From: Pedobacter ghigonis
Lineage (GTDB): Bacteria > Bacteroidota > Bacteroidia > Sphingobacteriales > Sphingobacteriaceae
Length of the DNA: 64,000 nt
NCBI RefSeq assembly: GCF_903166585.1
Contig: NZ_CAESCM010000013.1
Coordinates: forward strand, 116,373 to 180,372
Direction: 5' to 3'
Shown here: piece by piece, positions 1 through 9,412 of the stretch
How positions within the stretch are numbered: position 1 is the first letter of the stretch
How the letters are laid out: every line of letters begins with the position of its first letter
Notes under the pieces: model-generated
The model's database searches: none
Told to the model about the DNA's origin: nothing
Seen by the model: only the letters and a program-made list of their open reading frames with translations
Program-made: the position numbers and the translations under genes

Positions 1-638
1 TTAAATTATGGGAAAATGGCTACGATTTGGTACTCGCCGCCCGGAATGCGAAGGAACTCGAAATCATGCGCAATGAATTGTTGATTACCGGGAGAACGAT
101 AGCTGTTTATCCGGTCGACTTTTCGGTTAGGGAAAGTGTATATCAGTTTTTAAACCAGGCTGATGCAGAAGCAGGTTTTATTGATGTGCTGGTAAACAAT
201 GTGGGTACTTTTTTACCCGGCAGTATGCTGGATGAGGACGACGAAACCTTTGAAAAACAGCAAAACCTAAACGTAAATGCAGGCTACTATACCAGTAAGT
301 TTTTAGGCAAAAAGATGCGTGCAGCAGGTCGTGGCCATATATTTAACATCTGTTCGGTGGCGAGTAAAGCCCCGGTAAAAAATGGTGGCAGTTATAGTGT
401 AACAAAAGCAGCGATGTTAAGTCTTAATCATGTATTGCGGCAAGAGTTAGCCCCTCACAACGTTAAAGTTACTGCGTTTTTGCCCGGTTCAACAAAAACT
501 TCTTCATGGGAAGGAACTACCATTCCAGACGAAAAATTTGTGCAACCAGCCGATATTGCAGAAACATTATTTACCATTTTAAACTTAAGTAAAGGGGTAA
601 ACGTAGATGAGGTTTTAATTACCCCGCTCGATTTTTAA
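1..638 (+). CDS. SDR-family oxidoreductase, 5' end cut by window edge
   Basis: Short-chain dehydrogenase/reductase with a Rossmann fold, presumably NAD(P)-dependent; substrate unknown. The reading frame is open to the left edge (codons from base 3 read KLWENGYDLVLAARN), so the start and the TGxxxGIG nucleotide-binding loop lie outside the window. Visible motifs are NNVG (strand beta-4), the catalytic Ser in NICSVASK, and YSVTK carrying the catalytic Tyr and Lys. The C-terminus is short, as in 3-ketoacyl-ACP reductase-like SDRs. It ends 7 bases before the PspC gene, so it may belong to the same transcript. The family call is secure; the specific reaction cannot be given. Confidence 0.9.
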   Translation, partial: KLWENGYDLVLAARNAKELEIMRNELLITGRTIAVYPVDFSVRESVYQFLNQADAEAGFIDVLVNNVGTFLPGSMLDEDDETFEKQQNLNVNAGYYTSKFLGKKMRAAGRGHIFNICSVASKAPVKNGGSYSVTKAAMLSLNHVLRQELAPHNVKVTAFLPGSTKTSSWEGTTIPDEKFVQPADIAETLFTILNLSKGVNVDEVLITPLDF

Positions 639-645
639 CACAAAA

Positions 646-1350
646 ATGAACAACGTTATGGAAAAGAAGCTTTTTAGAAACGAACACGATAAGATGATTG
701 CCGGTGTAGCTTCGGGACTTGCAGATTATATGCAGGTAGAGGTTACCATAATCAGATTATTGTTTGCACTATCGGCTATATTTATGGCCGGAGGCGGCTT
801 AATTGCCTATATTGTGATGTGGATTATTGTTCCGGTAAATCCCGATCCGGCAGCAAGGTTCTCAAAATTTAACGATTTTTTTAACAAGCAAAACCCTGGT
901 GCGCCATTTGGTACTGGTGATCAGTTTACAGGTCCTGTAGGTTCGGGCAATACCAATTGGACACAACCGGTTGATAATACACAAAAGACACCGTTTGAAA
1001 CCCAGGCAAACTTTAGTGGTTTTAACAAATCGAACGATACCGGCCGTACCATAGGCGGATTGCTTTTACTGGTAATAGGTTGTTTCTTCCTGATGCGCGA
1101 GCTGGATTTCATACCTTATTGGTTTAGTTTCCGCAACCTGTTCAAATTCATGTGGCCATTGGTATTTATTGGATTGGGTATTGCCGTAATTGCTAAATCA
1201 AAAAGAAAAAACGATTGGGCCGCTTTTCAAACCCAACAGGAAGCAGAACAACAAAAAAAGGCCGATTTTTCAGAGACTATTGTAGAAACTACTCCTGAAA
1301 CGCCTGAAAACAAAGATGATAATTCAACTCCAACTAACCCTCAAGCATAA
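646..1350 (+). CDS. PspC-domain membrane protein
   Basis: Inner-membrane protein of 234 residues. Residues about 5-62 form a PspC domain (KLFRNEHDKMIAGVASGLADY, then a hydrophobic helix), the module found in phage-shock and cell-envelope stress regulators. A Gly/Asn/Pro-rich linker (about 70-130) leads to two more transmembrane segments (about 133-152 and 163-184) and a charged tail rich in Glu, Lys and Thr. The next gene starts 5 bases after the stop and encodes a LiaF-like protein, a usual companion, so the two are probably co-transcribed and act together in envelope sensing. Start ATG chosen at 646; ATG at 658 is an alternative. Confidence 0.85.
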   Translation: MNNVMEKKLFRNEHDKMIAGVASGLADYMQVEVTIIRLLFALSAIFMAGGGLIAYIVMWIIVPVNPDPAARFSKFNDFFNKQNPGAPFGTGDQFTGPVGSGNTNWTQPVDNTQKTPFETQANFSGFNKSNDTGRTIGGLLLLVIGCFFLMRELDFIPYWFSFRNLFKFMWPLVFIGLGIAVIAKSKRKNDWAAFQTQQEAEQQKKADFSETIVETTPETPENKDDNSTPTNPQA

Positions 1351-1355
1351 ACAAA

Positions 1356-2342
1356 ATGAAATTAGATAGATTAATGTGGGGTATTTTACTGCTTTTTATT
1401 GGCGGTGTACTGCTACTCGAAAACTTTGGTATTATTGATTTTTATTGGCGTAGTATCTGGAGCTTTTGGCCAATATTCCTCATCATTGCAGGTGTAAATA
1501 TCCTGTTTAATAAAAATAACTCCCAAACCGGAAGCATCATTTCCATTGCAGTTTTAGTGGTTGCTTTATCCTTCCTGTTTTATAAAGGACAACAAGTGCC
1601 CGACAGAAGTAACTGGTGGGGGCATCACTTTAAAAAAGACGTTGACATTAACTTAGATGACAACGACCACAATGATGATTACGACAGTGACAACGATAAT
1701 GACACCGCTTTTAATCAGCTAAAACTGAGCGAACCTTTTGTTGAAGCAGATAATGCTAAAAAAACCGTGCTCAATATTTCGGGTGGTGGCATTTCATTTA
1801 ACCTCGATGGCGAAACAGCTGAATTGATCAATGCCGATATCACTAAAAAACACGGTAATTTCTCACTTAAGAAATTACTAACCGATAGCGCTACCGTGCT
1901 TACTTTCAAAATGGAAGATAAAAAAGGCAAATGGAATTTTAGCGATGGAGGTAACGATGTAAACTTTAAATTAAACAAGGCAGCCAATTGGGATGTGATA
2001 ATGAAACTAGGTGCTGGCGAAGCTAATTTTGATTTCAAAGATTATAAAGTACGTACTTTCCGTTTTGATGGTGGTGCCGCAGCCCTCGATATTACTTTTG
2101 GCGATTTGCTGCCAATTACTGATGTGGTCGTAAAATCGGGCGTTGCCGATGTGAAAATTAAGGTACCTACCAACTCGGGTTGCAGAATTAAAACCAAAAC
2201 CGGTTTATCGGCCAAAGATTTTGACGGATTTATTAAACTGAGCGATGGGGTGTATGAAACTGCAAACTATAAAGCCTCAGCTAAAAAAATCTTTATCAAT
2301 TTAGATGGCGGATTGAGTAACTTTGAGGTGAGCAGATATTAG
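1356..2342 (+). CDS. LiaF/DUF5668-like membrane protein
   Basis: Protein of 328 residues with a LiaF-like N-terminus: short hydrophobic helices at about 5-22, 28-48 and 60-78 (motifs LLLENFGIID and WSFWPIFLIIAGVN). An Asp/Asn/His-rich acidic stretch (about 95-120) follows, then a beta-rich C-terminal half (130-328) of the kind called toast-rack or DUF2154. In Firmicutes LiaF dampens envelope-stress signalling; here the role is inferred only from fold and the adjacent PspC gene 5 bases upstream. The low-complexity acidic linker between membrane and beta domain is the one unusual trait. Confidence 0.75.
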   Translation: MKLDRLMWGILLLFIGGVLLLENFGIIDFYWRSIWSFWPIFLIIAGVNILFNKNNSQTGSIISIAVLVVALSFLFYKGQQVPDRSNWWGHHFKKDVDINLDDNDHNDDYDSDNDNDTAFNQLKLSEPFVEADNAKKTVLNISGGGISFNLDGETAELINADITKKHGNFSLKKLLTDSATVLTFKMEDKKGKWNFSDGGNDVNFKLNKAANWDVIMKLGAGEANFDFKDYKVRTFRFDGGAAALDITFGDLLPITDVVVKSGVADVKIKVPTNSGCRIKTKTGLSAKDFDGFIKLSDGVYETANYKASAKKIFINLDGGLSNFEVSRY

Positions 2343-2428
2343 GGGATGGAAGATGTTAGATGGGAAATGGAAGGAAATTCCTAAACATTAATCTTACAAG
2401 CCTAACATCGAAACAAACCTGAAAACCA

Positions 2429-3043
2429 ATGAACCCCAATAAAGAATACACAGTTGTAATTAATGGCAAGCCACAGGGGCCATATAGTTTAACCGATCTT
2501 AAAGATTTAGATATAAAACCGAATACATTCATCCGGAAACCCGGGATGGATGATTATAAAGAAGCTCACGCAATCCCCGAATTGCGTGAGCTTTTGGGTT
2601 TCAGCTACCAGCGAACTGCCCCGCAATATTTTGCCGCATTCGATCAGCGTTTGCTCGCTTCAGTAATCGATCATTTCATTATTTTCGGTTTTTATACCGT
2701 TATTATTTTAACCAGCTATATCTTTATTGAAGGGAAAGACCAGCGGATTATGGCTTTTTTAGTTTCTTTCCCCATTATATTTGTGGTTAAGCTCATTTAT
2801 GGCAGTATTGCAGAAGCAACTAAAAGCCAGGCTACCATTGGTAAAAAACTGCTGAACATTAAAGTAACCGGTATGGATGGAGGCCGTGTTTCTTTCGGTA
2901 TTTCTTTGGTTCGTAATTTTTCCAAAATCTTATCGGTTATCCCTGTGTTTTTTGGTTATCTCTATAGCTTTTTAAACAAGAAAAACCAGTGCTGGCATGA
3001 TATAGCTGCCAATACTTTGGTGATAAAAGACAGGTTGATATAA
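2429..3043 (+). CDS. GYF_2 plus RDD-family membrane protein
   Basis: Protein of 204 residues. Residues about 5-55 look like a GYF_2/DUF4339 domain (GKPQGPYSLTDLKDL, peptide-binding type), followed by an RDD membrane domain (about 70-200) with several transmembrane helices and the closing motif CWHDIAANTLVI typical of RDD proteins. RDD proteins are poorly characterised; some act in ion or small-molecule transport. The gene is 86 bases downstream of the LiaF-like gene and just upstream of ispG, which has its own promoter-like element. ATG at 2429 fits the domain start. Confidence 0.8.
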   Translation: MNPNKEYTVVINGKPQGPYSLTDLKDLDIKPNTFIRKPGMDDYKEAHAIPELRELLGFSYQRTAPQYFAAFDQRLLASVIDHFIIFGFYTVIILTSYIFIEGKDQRIMAFLVSFPIIFVVKLIYGSIAEATKSQATIGKKLLNIKVTGMDGGRVSFGISLVRNFSKILSVIPVFFGYLYSFLNKKNQCWHDIAANTLVIKDRLI

Positions 3044-3080
3044 TTACAACTTTCCAACATTAAAAACTGCGTACAATACT

Positions 3081-3088
3081 TATCTTTG
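3081..3088 (+). promoter_or_regulatory. ispG -7 promoter element TATCTTTG
   Basis: TATCTTTG matches the Bacteroidota -7 consensus TAnnTTTG exactly. Its last base lies 7 bases before the ispG ATG, so transcription would begin at or next to the start codon and the mRNA would be leaderless or nearly so. No clear TTTG is visible at the -33 position. Confidence 0.55.
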
Positions 3089-3095
3089 CACCGAG

Positions 3096-5072
3096 ATGGA
3101 AAAAACATTGGCAAAACACGATTTGGCAGGAGGATATTGCAACAGTTTAACAAGCTATTCGAGGTATTTAACCCGCGAAGTAAATATCGGCGATATCGCC
3201 TTAGGTGGTCATAACCCGATCCGTATCCAATCAATGACCACAACCGATACGATGGATACCCTGGGGACTGTTGAACAAACCATCCGCATGGTAGAATCGG
3301 GCTGTGAATACGTTCGTATAACTGCGCCAAGCATAAAAGAGGCCGAAAACCTAGCCAATATTAAAAAAGAGCTGCGTTTCAGAGGCTACGATGTACCCTT
3401 AATTGCCGACATCCATTTTACCCCGAATGCAGCCGAAATGGCCGCAAGGATTGTGGAGAAAGTACGCGTAAACCCAGGTAATTACGCCGATAAAAAGAAA
3501 TTCGAAAATATAGAATATACACAGGATGCTTATAATGCCGAGCTGAGCCGGATTTATAAAAAGTTTATCCCGCTGGTTAAAATCTGTAAAGAATATGGAA
3601 CCGCCATGCGTATCGGTACCAACCATGGTTCACTGTCCGACCGGATTATGAGCCATTACGGCGATACACCACGCGGAATGGTCGAATCGGCAATGGAGTT
3701 TATCCGTATGTGCGAAGACCAGAATTACTATAACCTGGTTATTTCGATGAAAGCGAGTAACACCCAGGTAATGGTGCAGGCTTACCGTTTACTTGTCGAA
3801 ACCATGGCTAAAGAGGGCATGAATTACCCTTTACACCTGGGCGTAACTGAAGCGGGCGATGGCGAAGATGGCCGCATTAAATCGGCTGTTGGTATCGGAA
3901 CCCTGCTGGAAGATGGTTTAGGCGATACCATCCGCGTTTCTTTAACAGAAGATCCTGAATTTGAAGCACCCGTAGCTAAAGCTTTGGCTGACAGGTATTC
4001 TAAAAGAAGTTTAGAGCCTGGAATTCAGTGTTTTGAGTCGCCTGCAAAGGTCCAAACTCCCAACACTCAACTCCCAACTTATTCCCCTTACGAATACAAC
4101 CGCCTCATTACTACACCTGTACAGCATATTGGCGGGCATCACCATCCTGTAGTGATGATTGATGTTTCGAAAGAAAATTTAAAAGATCCTTATTTCTTAA
4201 GTGCTGTAGGTTACAATTACAGTGCAGGTTTAGATAAATATAATTTAGCCGATCAGGCTTGCGATTTAGCGTATTTGGGCGATAACCTACCCTCGTTTTC
4301 TTTTCCGGGTAACTTAAAGCAGGTTTACAATTACCAAACCTGGCTTAAGCTGAAAGATCAGCAGAATTGTCACCCATTATTTACGCTGGAAGAATTTAGC
4401 TTAGCTGATCATAAAGATGAGTTTTTAAATTTTGTTGAGGTTGATGCCAGCCAGGTAACCAGTTTAAAAGTTAACCAGTTAACCCATGCAGTGCTGATTC
4501 TTAAAACTTCAGCTGCGCACGGTATGGCCGAACAAAGGGCATTTTTTGTAGCCATGCAAGAGCAGAATATTCAAATCCCGGTTATTATCAAACGTACTTA
4601 CCAGAATTTGGATGCAGATAATTTAATGCTTTACGCTGCAACCGATTTGGGTGCTTTACTCACAGATGGTTTCGGGGATGGGGTTTGGATTGATGCCGAA
4701 ATACAGAACCTGGCATTAATCAATTCAACCAGTTTTGGTATTTTACAGGCTACCCGTACCCGTATCAGTAAAACCGAATATATTTCCTGTCCAAGCTGTG
4801 GTCGTACACTTTTCGATTTGCAGGAAACCACACAATTGATCCGTTCGCGTACCGACCATTTGAAAGGGATTAAAATTGGCATTATGGGCTGCATTGTAAA
4901 TGGCCCTGGCGAAATGGCCGATGCCGATTACGGTTATGTAGGCACCGGCCCCGATAAAATTACCTTGTACCGTGGTAAAGAAGTGGTTAAGAAAAACGTA
5001 ACTACTGCTTATGCTTTGGATGAATTGATCGATATCATTAAAGGTGACGGCAACTGGGTGGAGAAAAATTAA
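3096..5072 (+). CDS. ispG: 4-hydroxy-3-methylbut-2-enyl diphosphate synthase, long form
   Basis: IspG (GcpE) of the MEP isoprenoid pathway converts MEcPP to HMBPP with electrons from ferredoxin or flavodoxin. At 658 residues this is the long form of Bacteroidota, Chlamydiae and plants: an N-terminal TIM barrel (about 20-290, starting IGDIALGGHNPIRIQSM), an inserted middle domain (about 320-540), and a C-terminal 4Fe-4S domain. Cluster cysteines are visible as CPSCG (C565, C568) and GCIVNGPGE (C599). The enzyme is cytosolic. The insert is about 250 residues longer than in E. coli IspG. The start follows a TATCTTTG element by 7 bases. Confidence 0.97.
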   Translation: MEKTLAKHDLAGGYCNSLTSYSRYLTREVNIGDIALGGHNPIRIQSMTTTDTMDTLGTVEQTIRMVESGCEYVRITAPSIKEAENLANIKKELRFRGYDVPLIADIHFTPNAAEMAARIVEKVRVNPGNYADKKKFENIEYTQDAYNAELSRIYKKFIPLVKICKEYGTAMRIGTNHGSLSDRIMSHYGDTPRGMVESAMEFIRMCEDQNYYNLVISMKASNTQVMVQAYRLLVETMAKEGMNYPLHLGVTEAGDGEDGRIKSAVGIGTLLEDGLGDTIRVSLTEDPEFEAPVAKALADRYSKRSLEPGIQCFESPAKVQTPNTQLPTYSPYEYNRLITTPVQHIGGHHHPVVMIDVSKENLKDPYFLSAVGYNYSAGLDKYNLADQACDLAYLGDNLPSFSFPGNLKQVYNYQTWLKLKDQQNCHPLFTLEEFSLADHKDEFLNFVEVDASQVTSLKVNQLTHAVLILKTSAAHGMAEQRAFFVAMQEQNIQIPVIIKRTYQNLDADNLMLYAATDLGALLTDGFGDGVWIDAEIQNLALINSTSFGILQATRTRISKTEYISCPSCGRTLFDLQETTQLIRSRTDHLKGIKIGIMGCIVNGPGEMADADYGYVGTGPDKITLYRGKEVVKKNVTTAYALDELIDIIKGDGNWVEKN

Positions 5073-5153
5073 TTTTTTTTGCGCCGTGGTCTGTGTTTTC
5101 ATAGGCCACCAGCACCATTTAATTTTCTGCCCAATAAATATTAAATTGCCTTG

Positions 5154-6428
5154 ATGAATATTCCCGAGTTTCATTCCCTTTTTAACGAACTTCGAAATTG
5201 GCTCAGCGGCAAAGGCCTTTCTGGCAATGAGCTGGTGTACGCCTATTTTTTCACTGGTATTATTGGGGTAGTACTGTTTTTATTCATCACCATTTTCTTA
5301 ACCCGGCAAATTTTTATTGGCGTGGTTAAAAGTGCTAAAACCAAGTCCGACTGGCAAAAAGCCTTGTTCGAATTTAGGGTTTTCAGGGCTTTTGCCTTAA
5401 TTTTTGGTGCTTATATCATTTACAATGCCGTTCCCTTCGTATTTGTTTATTTTAAAAACTGGCTTTTTTATGCGCTGATTTTTGCTAAAATCTACATGGT
5501 TTTAGCGGTCATGTTTGCCGTAAATGCTTTTCTCAATGCCGTGGTTTCAATCATGGAATCATCGAAGAAGTATGCCGATAAACCCATCCGAAGCTATAAG
5601 CAAGTAGCTAAAATTGTTTTTTACATCGTAGGTTTTGTACTCATTTTATCTATCCTGTTAAACGAATCGCCCCTGTATATTTTTGGTGGTTTTGGTGCGG
5701 TAACTGCTGTTTTTATCCTCGTTTTCCGCGATCCGATTTTAGGTTTTGTAGCGTCAGTGCAAATGAGTGCTATAGATCTGGTTCGGGTAGGCGATTGGAT
5801 TACCGTAGAGAAATATGGCGCCGATGGCGAGGTAACTGAAATTAACTTAACAACCATTAAAGTGCGCAACTGGGATAAAACGGTAACCATTGTGCCGAGT
5901 TATGCCATTGTTAGCGAATCGTTTAAAAACTGGCGTGCCATGGAAGAAAGTGAAGGGCGAAGAATTAAGCGACACATTAACATTAAAATTTCGAGCATCA
6001 AGTTCTGCGATGAAGAACTGATCGGGCGTTTGCAAAGCATTGATTTCTTAAAAGATTATTTAAGGGAAACCCAGCAACATATTGCTACATTTAACGCAGA
6101 ACATACTGTAAATCCGAATAACCTGGTAAATGGTCGCCACATGACTAATATTGGCACCTTTAGGGTTTACGCAGAGAAATATCTCCAAAGCAATCCCTAT
6201 ATCAATACCGATTTAACCTTTATGGTGCGCCAGCTGCAGGCTACTGAAAACGGTTTGCCCATCGAAATTTATGTATTCTCGAAAGAAAAAGGCCTGAAAA
6301 AATTTGAAGAGGTAGCAGCCGATATTTTCGATCATCTACTTGCAGCGGTACCTTATTTCGATCTCGAGATTTTCCAAAGCCCGAGCGGTAGCGATATGCG
6401 TAATTTTGTGAGGAGAGGGGATGATTAG
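5154..6428 (+). CDS. MscS-type mechanosensitive channel
   Basis: Small-conductance mechanosensitive channel family protein, 424 residues. Four or five hydrophobic helices occupy about 25-200. The pore-lining TM3 region is IFGGFGAVTAVFILVFRDPILGF, followed by the beta domain (VGDWITVEKYGADGEVTEINLTTIKVRNWD) that marks MscS proteins and an alpha/beta cytoplasmic domain to about 400. It most resembles the YbdG/YnaI branch and would release osmolytes on hypo-osmotic shock. A TTG at 5151 directly precedes the chosen ATG. Its 3' end overlaps the convergent minus-strand gene by 4 bases. Confidence 0.92.
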   Translation: MNIPEFHSLFNELRNWLSGKGLSGNELVYAYFFTGIIGVVLFLFITIFLTRQIFIGVVKSAKTKSDWQKALFEFRVFRAFALIFGAYIIYNAVPFVFVYFKNWLFYALIFAKIYMVLAVMFAVNAFLNAVVSIMESSKKYADKPIRSYKQVAKIVFYIVGFVLILSILLNESPLYIFGGFGAVTAVFILVFRDPILGFVASVQMSAIDLVRVGDWITVEKYGADGEVTEINLTTIKVRNWDKTVTIVPSYAIVSESFKNWRAMEESEGRRIKRHINIKISSIKFCDEELIGRLQSIDFLKDYLRETQQHIATFNAEHTVNPNNLVNGRHMTNIGTFRVYAEKYLQSNPYINTDLTFMVRQLQATENGLPIEIYVFSKEKGLKKFEEVAADIFDHLLAAVPYFDLEIFQSPSGSDMRNFVRRGDD

Positions 6429-6874
6429 TTATGTTCAGGATTCTCTAGGAACATAATATCTTTAACCCTTTCCTGTACATAATCAATTAATTTTTGATTT
6501 TTAAAATCGAACCACAATTGTCTATAATCTTCATTATTATCGATTTGGTATTTAAATTCGCGGAAAGGTTTTCTTTTATTTAACGCCTCAATCAAAGTAA
6601 CTTTTATACGTGTATTGTCAGGTAGTTCATCCGTAAACTTTTCCATTATTCTAAAAGATTCTCTTGAATCAGGCTGTTCAATTCTTTTATAGTCACTAAA
6701 ATTTGTTTCCAGGTCTTTTATATCATCATCCCAGGCATCGTTGTAATCAGGATCAAACCCCTCGTCATTTGGTATAAAAATCAGTTTATTACTTTTTATG
6801 TTCCAGTGGCATACAAAACCGCAATCGATAGTGTCTGCAATTTCCTTAATTTGTTCAGAAGTTAAAGTCTTCAT
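6425..6874 (-). CDS. UPF0158-like protein
   Basis: Acidic soluble protein of 149 residues that resembles UPF0158 proteins: an N-terminal segment reading a short regulatory strand-turn (EIADTIDCGFVCHWN), a charged middle, then FREFKYQIDNNEDYRQLWFDF near the C-terminus, the best-conserved part of that family. The function of UPF0158 is not established. It is convergent with the MscS-type gene and followed on the same strand by nothing in the window; the upstream hydrolase ends 12 bases away, so the two may share a transcript. Confidence 0.6.
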   Translation of the reverse strand: MKTLTSEQIKEIADTIDCGFVCHWNIKSNKLIFIPNDEGFDPDYNDAWDDDIKDLETNFSDYKRIEQPDSRESFRIMEKFTDELPDNTRIKVTLIEALNKRKPFREFKYQIDNNEDYRQLWFDFKNQKLIDYVQERVKDIMFLENPEHN

Positions 6875-6886
6875 AGTTTTTTATAA

Positions 6887-7714
6887 TTATGCCTCCCCTA
6901 AAAAAGTCAAAACCTTCTCACAAACCTTAAACAAAAGCGGCGGTAAGTTTGCGCCCGTATAAGGTTGCGAAGCGCCATAAACATGGTTCGCACCTTCAAT
7001 TTTTACCAGCCTGCTGGCCGGATTGGCATCTGCCAGTTGCTGTGCGGTTTCGAAAGGAACATTTACGTCTTCGTCGCCTTGCAAAATTAACCATGGAATA
7101 TTAATCCGTTTGGCCGCTTCAACAATATTTAGGGTAGCTGCATTTTCCTCAAAATCCTGTAGCAAAGTAACATTTAATGGCATTTGCTCTTTAGTTCTGG
7201 CGTTGGTTACGAAGATTTTTCCGTTCTTTTTCCATTCTGCTTCCTGTTCTTTTTTCCAAAGACTGCTAAAATCAGCAATAGCGCTCCAGGTAATCAGTTT
7301 GCCTATTCTTAGGTCGTTTGCGGCTTCAATAATGGATAAGCCACCACCACGGCTATGGCCAATTAAATTAACCCTGGTTTCGGTACCATAGGCTTTTTCT
7401 ATAAAATCGAGCACCGCATTTAAATCAAACAGCTCTTTCGATACCGTGTTGCTGGCAAAAGTCTCCAGGTCGGTTACATCCTTCGGGTGATCGACTGGTA
7501 CGCCGCTGTGCGATAAATTAAATTTGATATACCGGTAACCATTGCTGGCAAAATACCGGGCCACCAGATTGTGTGCGCCCCAATCTTTAAAACCTTTAAA
7601 GCCATGTACAAAAAGAATAATAGGTGTATTTGGATTCTTTTCATCAAAAGTAATATCGCCAATAATTAATTTTCCGTCTGAACCGCTAAGGCTAAAATTG
7701 CTTTGTGTAATCAT
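6887..7714 (-). CDS. alpha/beta hydrolase (dienelactone hydrolase/esterase type)
   Basis: Alpha/beta hydrolase of 275 residues without a signal peptide. Visible features are the oxyanion-hole strand FVHGFKGFKDWG (about 32-43), the nucleophile elbow GHSRGGG (Ser about 122), an acid-bearing strand LQGDEDVNVPF (about 215), and a late His in GANHVYG (about 245). Together these form a complete Ser-Asp-His triad. The substrate is unknown; similar proteins are annotated as cytosolic esterases. The gene is divergent from hemA across a 396-base gap and lies 12 bases upstream of the UPF0158-like gene. Confidence 0.88.
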   Translation of the reverse strand: MITQSNFSLSGSDGKLIIGDITFDEKNPNTPIILFVHGFKGFKDWGAHNLVARYFASNGYRYIKFNLSHSGVPVDHPKDVTDLETFASNTVSKELFDLNAVLDFIEKAYGTETRVNLIGHSRGGGLSIIEAANDLRIGKLITWSAIADFSSLWKKEQEAEWKKNGKIFVTNARTKEQMPLNVTLLQDFEENAATLNIVEAAKRINIPWLILQGDEDVNVPFETAQQLADANPASRLVKIEGANHVYGASQPYTGANLPPLLFKVCEKVLTFLGEA

Positions 7715-8110
7715 CGTTTAAGGTGTTGTGTTAAATATAAACCTACTAAATTAGATTTTGTTGTCAGTTTTTCAATGTTTGTAGCAAGTGCCCCCTTATC
7801 TGTGATTATTTAATAAGTTTTCCTTTAACAATTGCGGGCTTATAACAAAAATAGATATTAAAATATGGCAACAGGCAACCATTTGGCAATAATTTCGTAA
7901 TATAAATATTGGATCAAAAGTGGTTGGAAACCAGCTAGGACTTAGTTGAAAGCATTATATCAAGTACTGTTTTTAAAGCCTTTAAATGGATTGTCAAAGT
8001 TTTGCAGCTATTTAAAACCGTTCTAAATTAATGTAAATTACAGATTAATGACGCTGACATGCACTAACCGTATTACTTTTGTATCCCGATAATAGTTAAT
8101 AACGGAGCAC
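7715..8110. other. intergenic region between hydrolase and hemA
   Basis: A 396-base AT-rich gap between divergent genes. Apart from the hemA -7 element near its right end I see no ORF with coding character, no strong hairpin and no member of the dispersed repeat families found elsewhere. It presumably carries the promoters of both genes. Confidence 0.5.
8074..8081 (+). promoter_or_regulatory. hemA -7 promoter element TACTTTTG
   Basis: TACTTTTG fits TAnnTTTG and lies 29 bases upstream of the hemA TTG start. A convincing TTTG at -33 is not seen, so this is a single-box call. Confidence 0.5.
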
Positions 8111-9343
8111 TTGGAATATTTAAAAGTAATAGCTTTTACGCATCACCACATCGACCTGAAATCTTTAGGGAAGTTAGTTATATGTGATCAGAGTCTGGAT
8201 AGCAGGTTGAAGAATATTCAAGCAGAACTTCCGGTAAGCGAAATTTTTTATATCGGTACCTGCAACCGTGTAGAGTTTGTTTTTTTAACTAAAGAAAAAA
8301 CCGACAAAGAATTTGTTACCAGGTTTCTTACTGTTTTAGACATGGGCCTTCCGGCTGAGTTTATGGAGCGTTTCCTGGATAATGTAACTGTTTACGAAAA
8401 CGAAGAAGCCTTTAACCATTTATTAAGAACATCCTGCTCTTTAGAGAGCCTGGTGGTTGGCGAAAAGGAAATTCTTGCACAAATCCGCAGAGCTTACGAA
8501 AATTGTCGCGATGCAGGTTTTACCGGCGATTACATGCGCATGATTATGGAGCGCGTGGTTAAAACTGCCAAAGAAGTTTATACCCATACCAACATTTCAA
8601 AAAACCCGGTTTCGGTTGTATCATTAGCTTACCGTAAGCTAAAAGAATTAAATATGTGTGGTAACTCACGTATTTTAATTATTGGCGCCGGCGAAACCAA
8701 TCAGAATATTGCTAAATACCTGAACAAACATAAATACTCAAACTTCTCGATCTTTAACCGTACGCTTTCTAAAGCCGAAACTTTGGCCGAAGAATTAAAC
8801 GGAAAAGCTTATCCCTTAACTGCACTCGAAGATTTTAACGAGGGTTTTGATGTAATTATTACCTGTACAGGTTCTACCGAGGCCATTATCGACGAAAAAC
8901 TATATGCTAAATTGCTTAACGGCGATACCAGCAAAAAAGTAATTGTAGATTTGGCTATCCCTAACGATGTTGCCTCAGCCGTAATTCACCACAATCCGGT
9001 TCATTACATCGAGGTCGAATCTTTAAAAGAAGTGGCCCGTAAAAATATCCAGGAACGTTACAACGAGCTGGTTCATGCCGAGGATATTATCAGTAACAAC
9101 ATCACCGAATTTTTCTCTGTTTTAAAACAACGTCGCATCGAAATTGCAATGCAAGAGGTGCCAAGAAAGATTAAAGAAATCAAAAATACAGCTATAAACG
9201 GTGTATTTGCCGAAGAAATTAGTCAGATGGACGAAGCATCACGCGAGGTTTTAGAACGTGTAATGAACTACATGGAGAAAAAATACATCAGCGTACCTAT
9301 GGTTATGGCCAAAGAAATTTTGGTTAACCAATCGGAGGTTTAA
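8111..9343 (+). CDS. hemA: glutamyl-tRNA reductase
   Basis: GluTR catalyses the first step of C5-pathway tetrapyrrole synthesis, reducing Glu-tRNA to glutamate-1-semialdehyde with NADPH. The 410 residues show the catalytic-domain motif YIGTCNRVEF with nucleophile C51, SLVVGEKEILAQIRRAY (about 114-130), the NADPH-binding GAGETNQNIAKYL (about 192), and a C-terminal dimerisation helix region. The frame begins at a TTG codon; no in-frame ATG upstream gives the conserved N-terminus, so TTG is taken as start, preceded by a weak CGGAG. First gene of a hem cluster that also contains hemL, the partner that takes up its unstable product. Confidence 0.96.
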   Translation: MEYLKVIAFTHHHIDLKSLGKLVICDQSLDSRLKNIQAELPVSEIFYIGTCNRVEFVFLTKEKTDKEFVTRFLTVLDMGLPAEFMERFLDNVTVYENEEAFNHLLRTSCSLESLVVGEKEILAQIRRAYENCRDAGFTGDYMRMIMERVVKTAKEVYTHTNISKNPVSVVSLAYRKLKELNMCGNSRILIIGAGETNQNIAKYLNKHKYSNFSIFNRTLSKAETLAEELNGKAYPLTALEDFNEGFDVIITCTGSTEAIIDEKLYAKLLNGDTSKKVIVDLAIPNDVASAVIHHNPVHYIEVESLKEVARKNIQERYNELVHAEDIISNNITEFFSVLKQRRIEIAMQEVPRKIKEIKNTAINGVFAEEISQMDEASREVLERVMNYMEKKYISVPMVMAKEILVNQSEV

Positions 9344-9385
9344 CCGCAAAGGCCGCTAAGGATAGGCGCAAAGCACGCAAAAACT
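9342..9385. repeat. dispersed intergenic repeat, CGCAAAG family
   Basis: Starts inside the hemA stop codon. Contains TAACCGCAAAGG and GGCGCAAAGCACGCAAA, the same words as at 18197-18240 and 24868-24905 (there inverted). Degenerate direct repeats about 12 bases apart. Never inside a gene in this window. Confidence 0.6.
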
Positions 9386-9412
9386 TAATTTTTCTTGTCA
9401 TTCTTCATTGCT

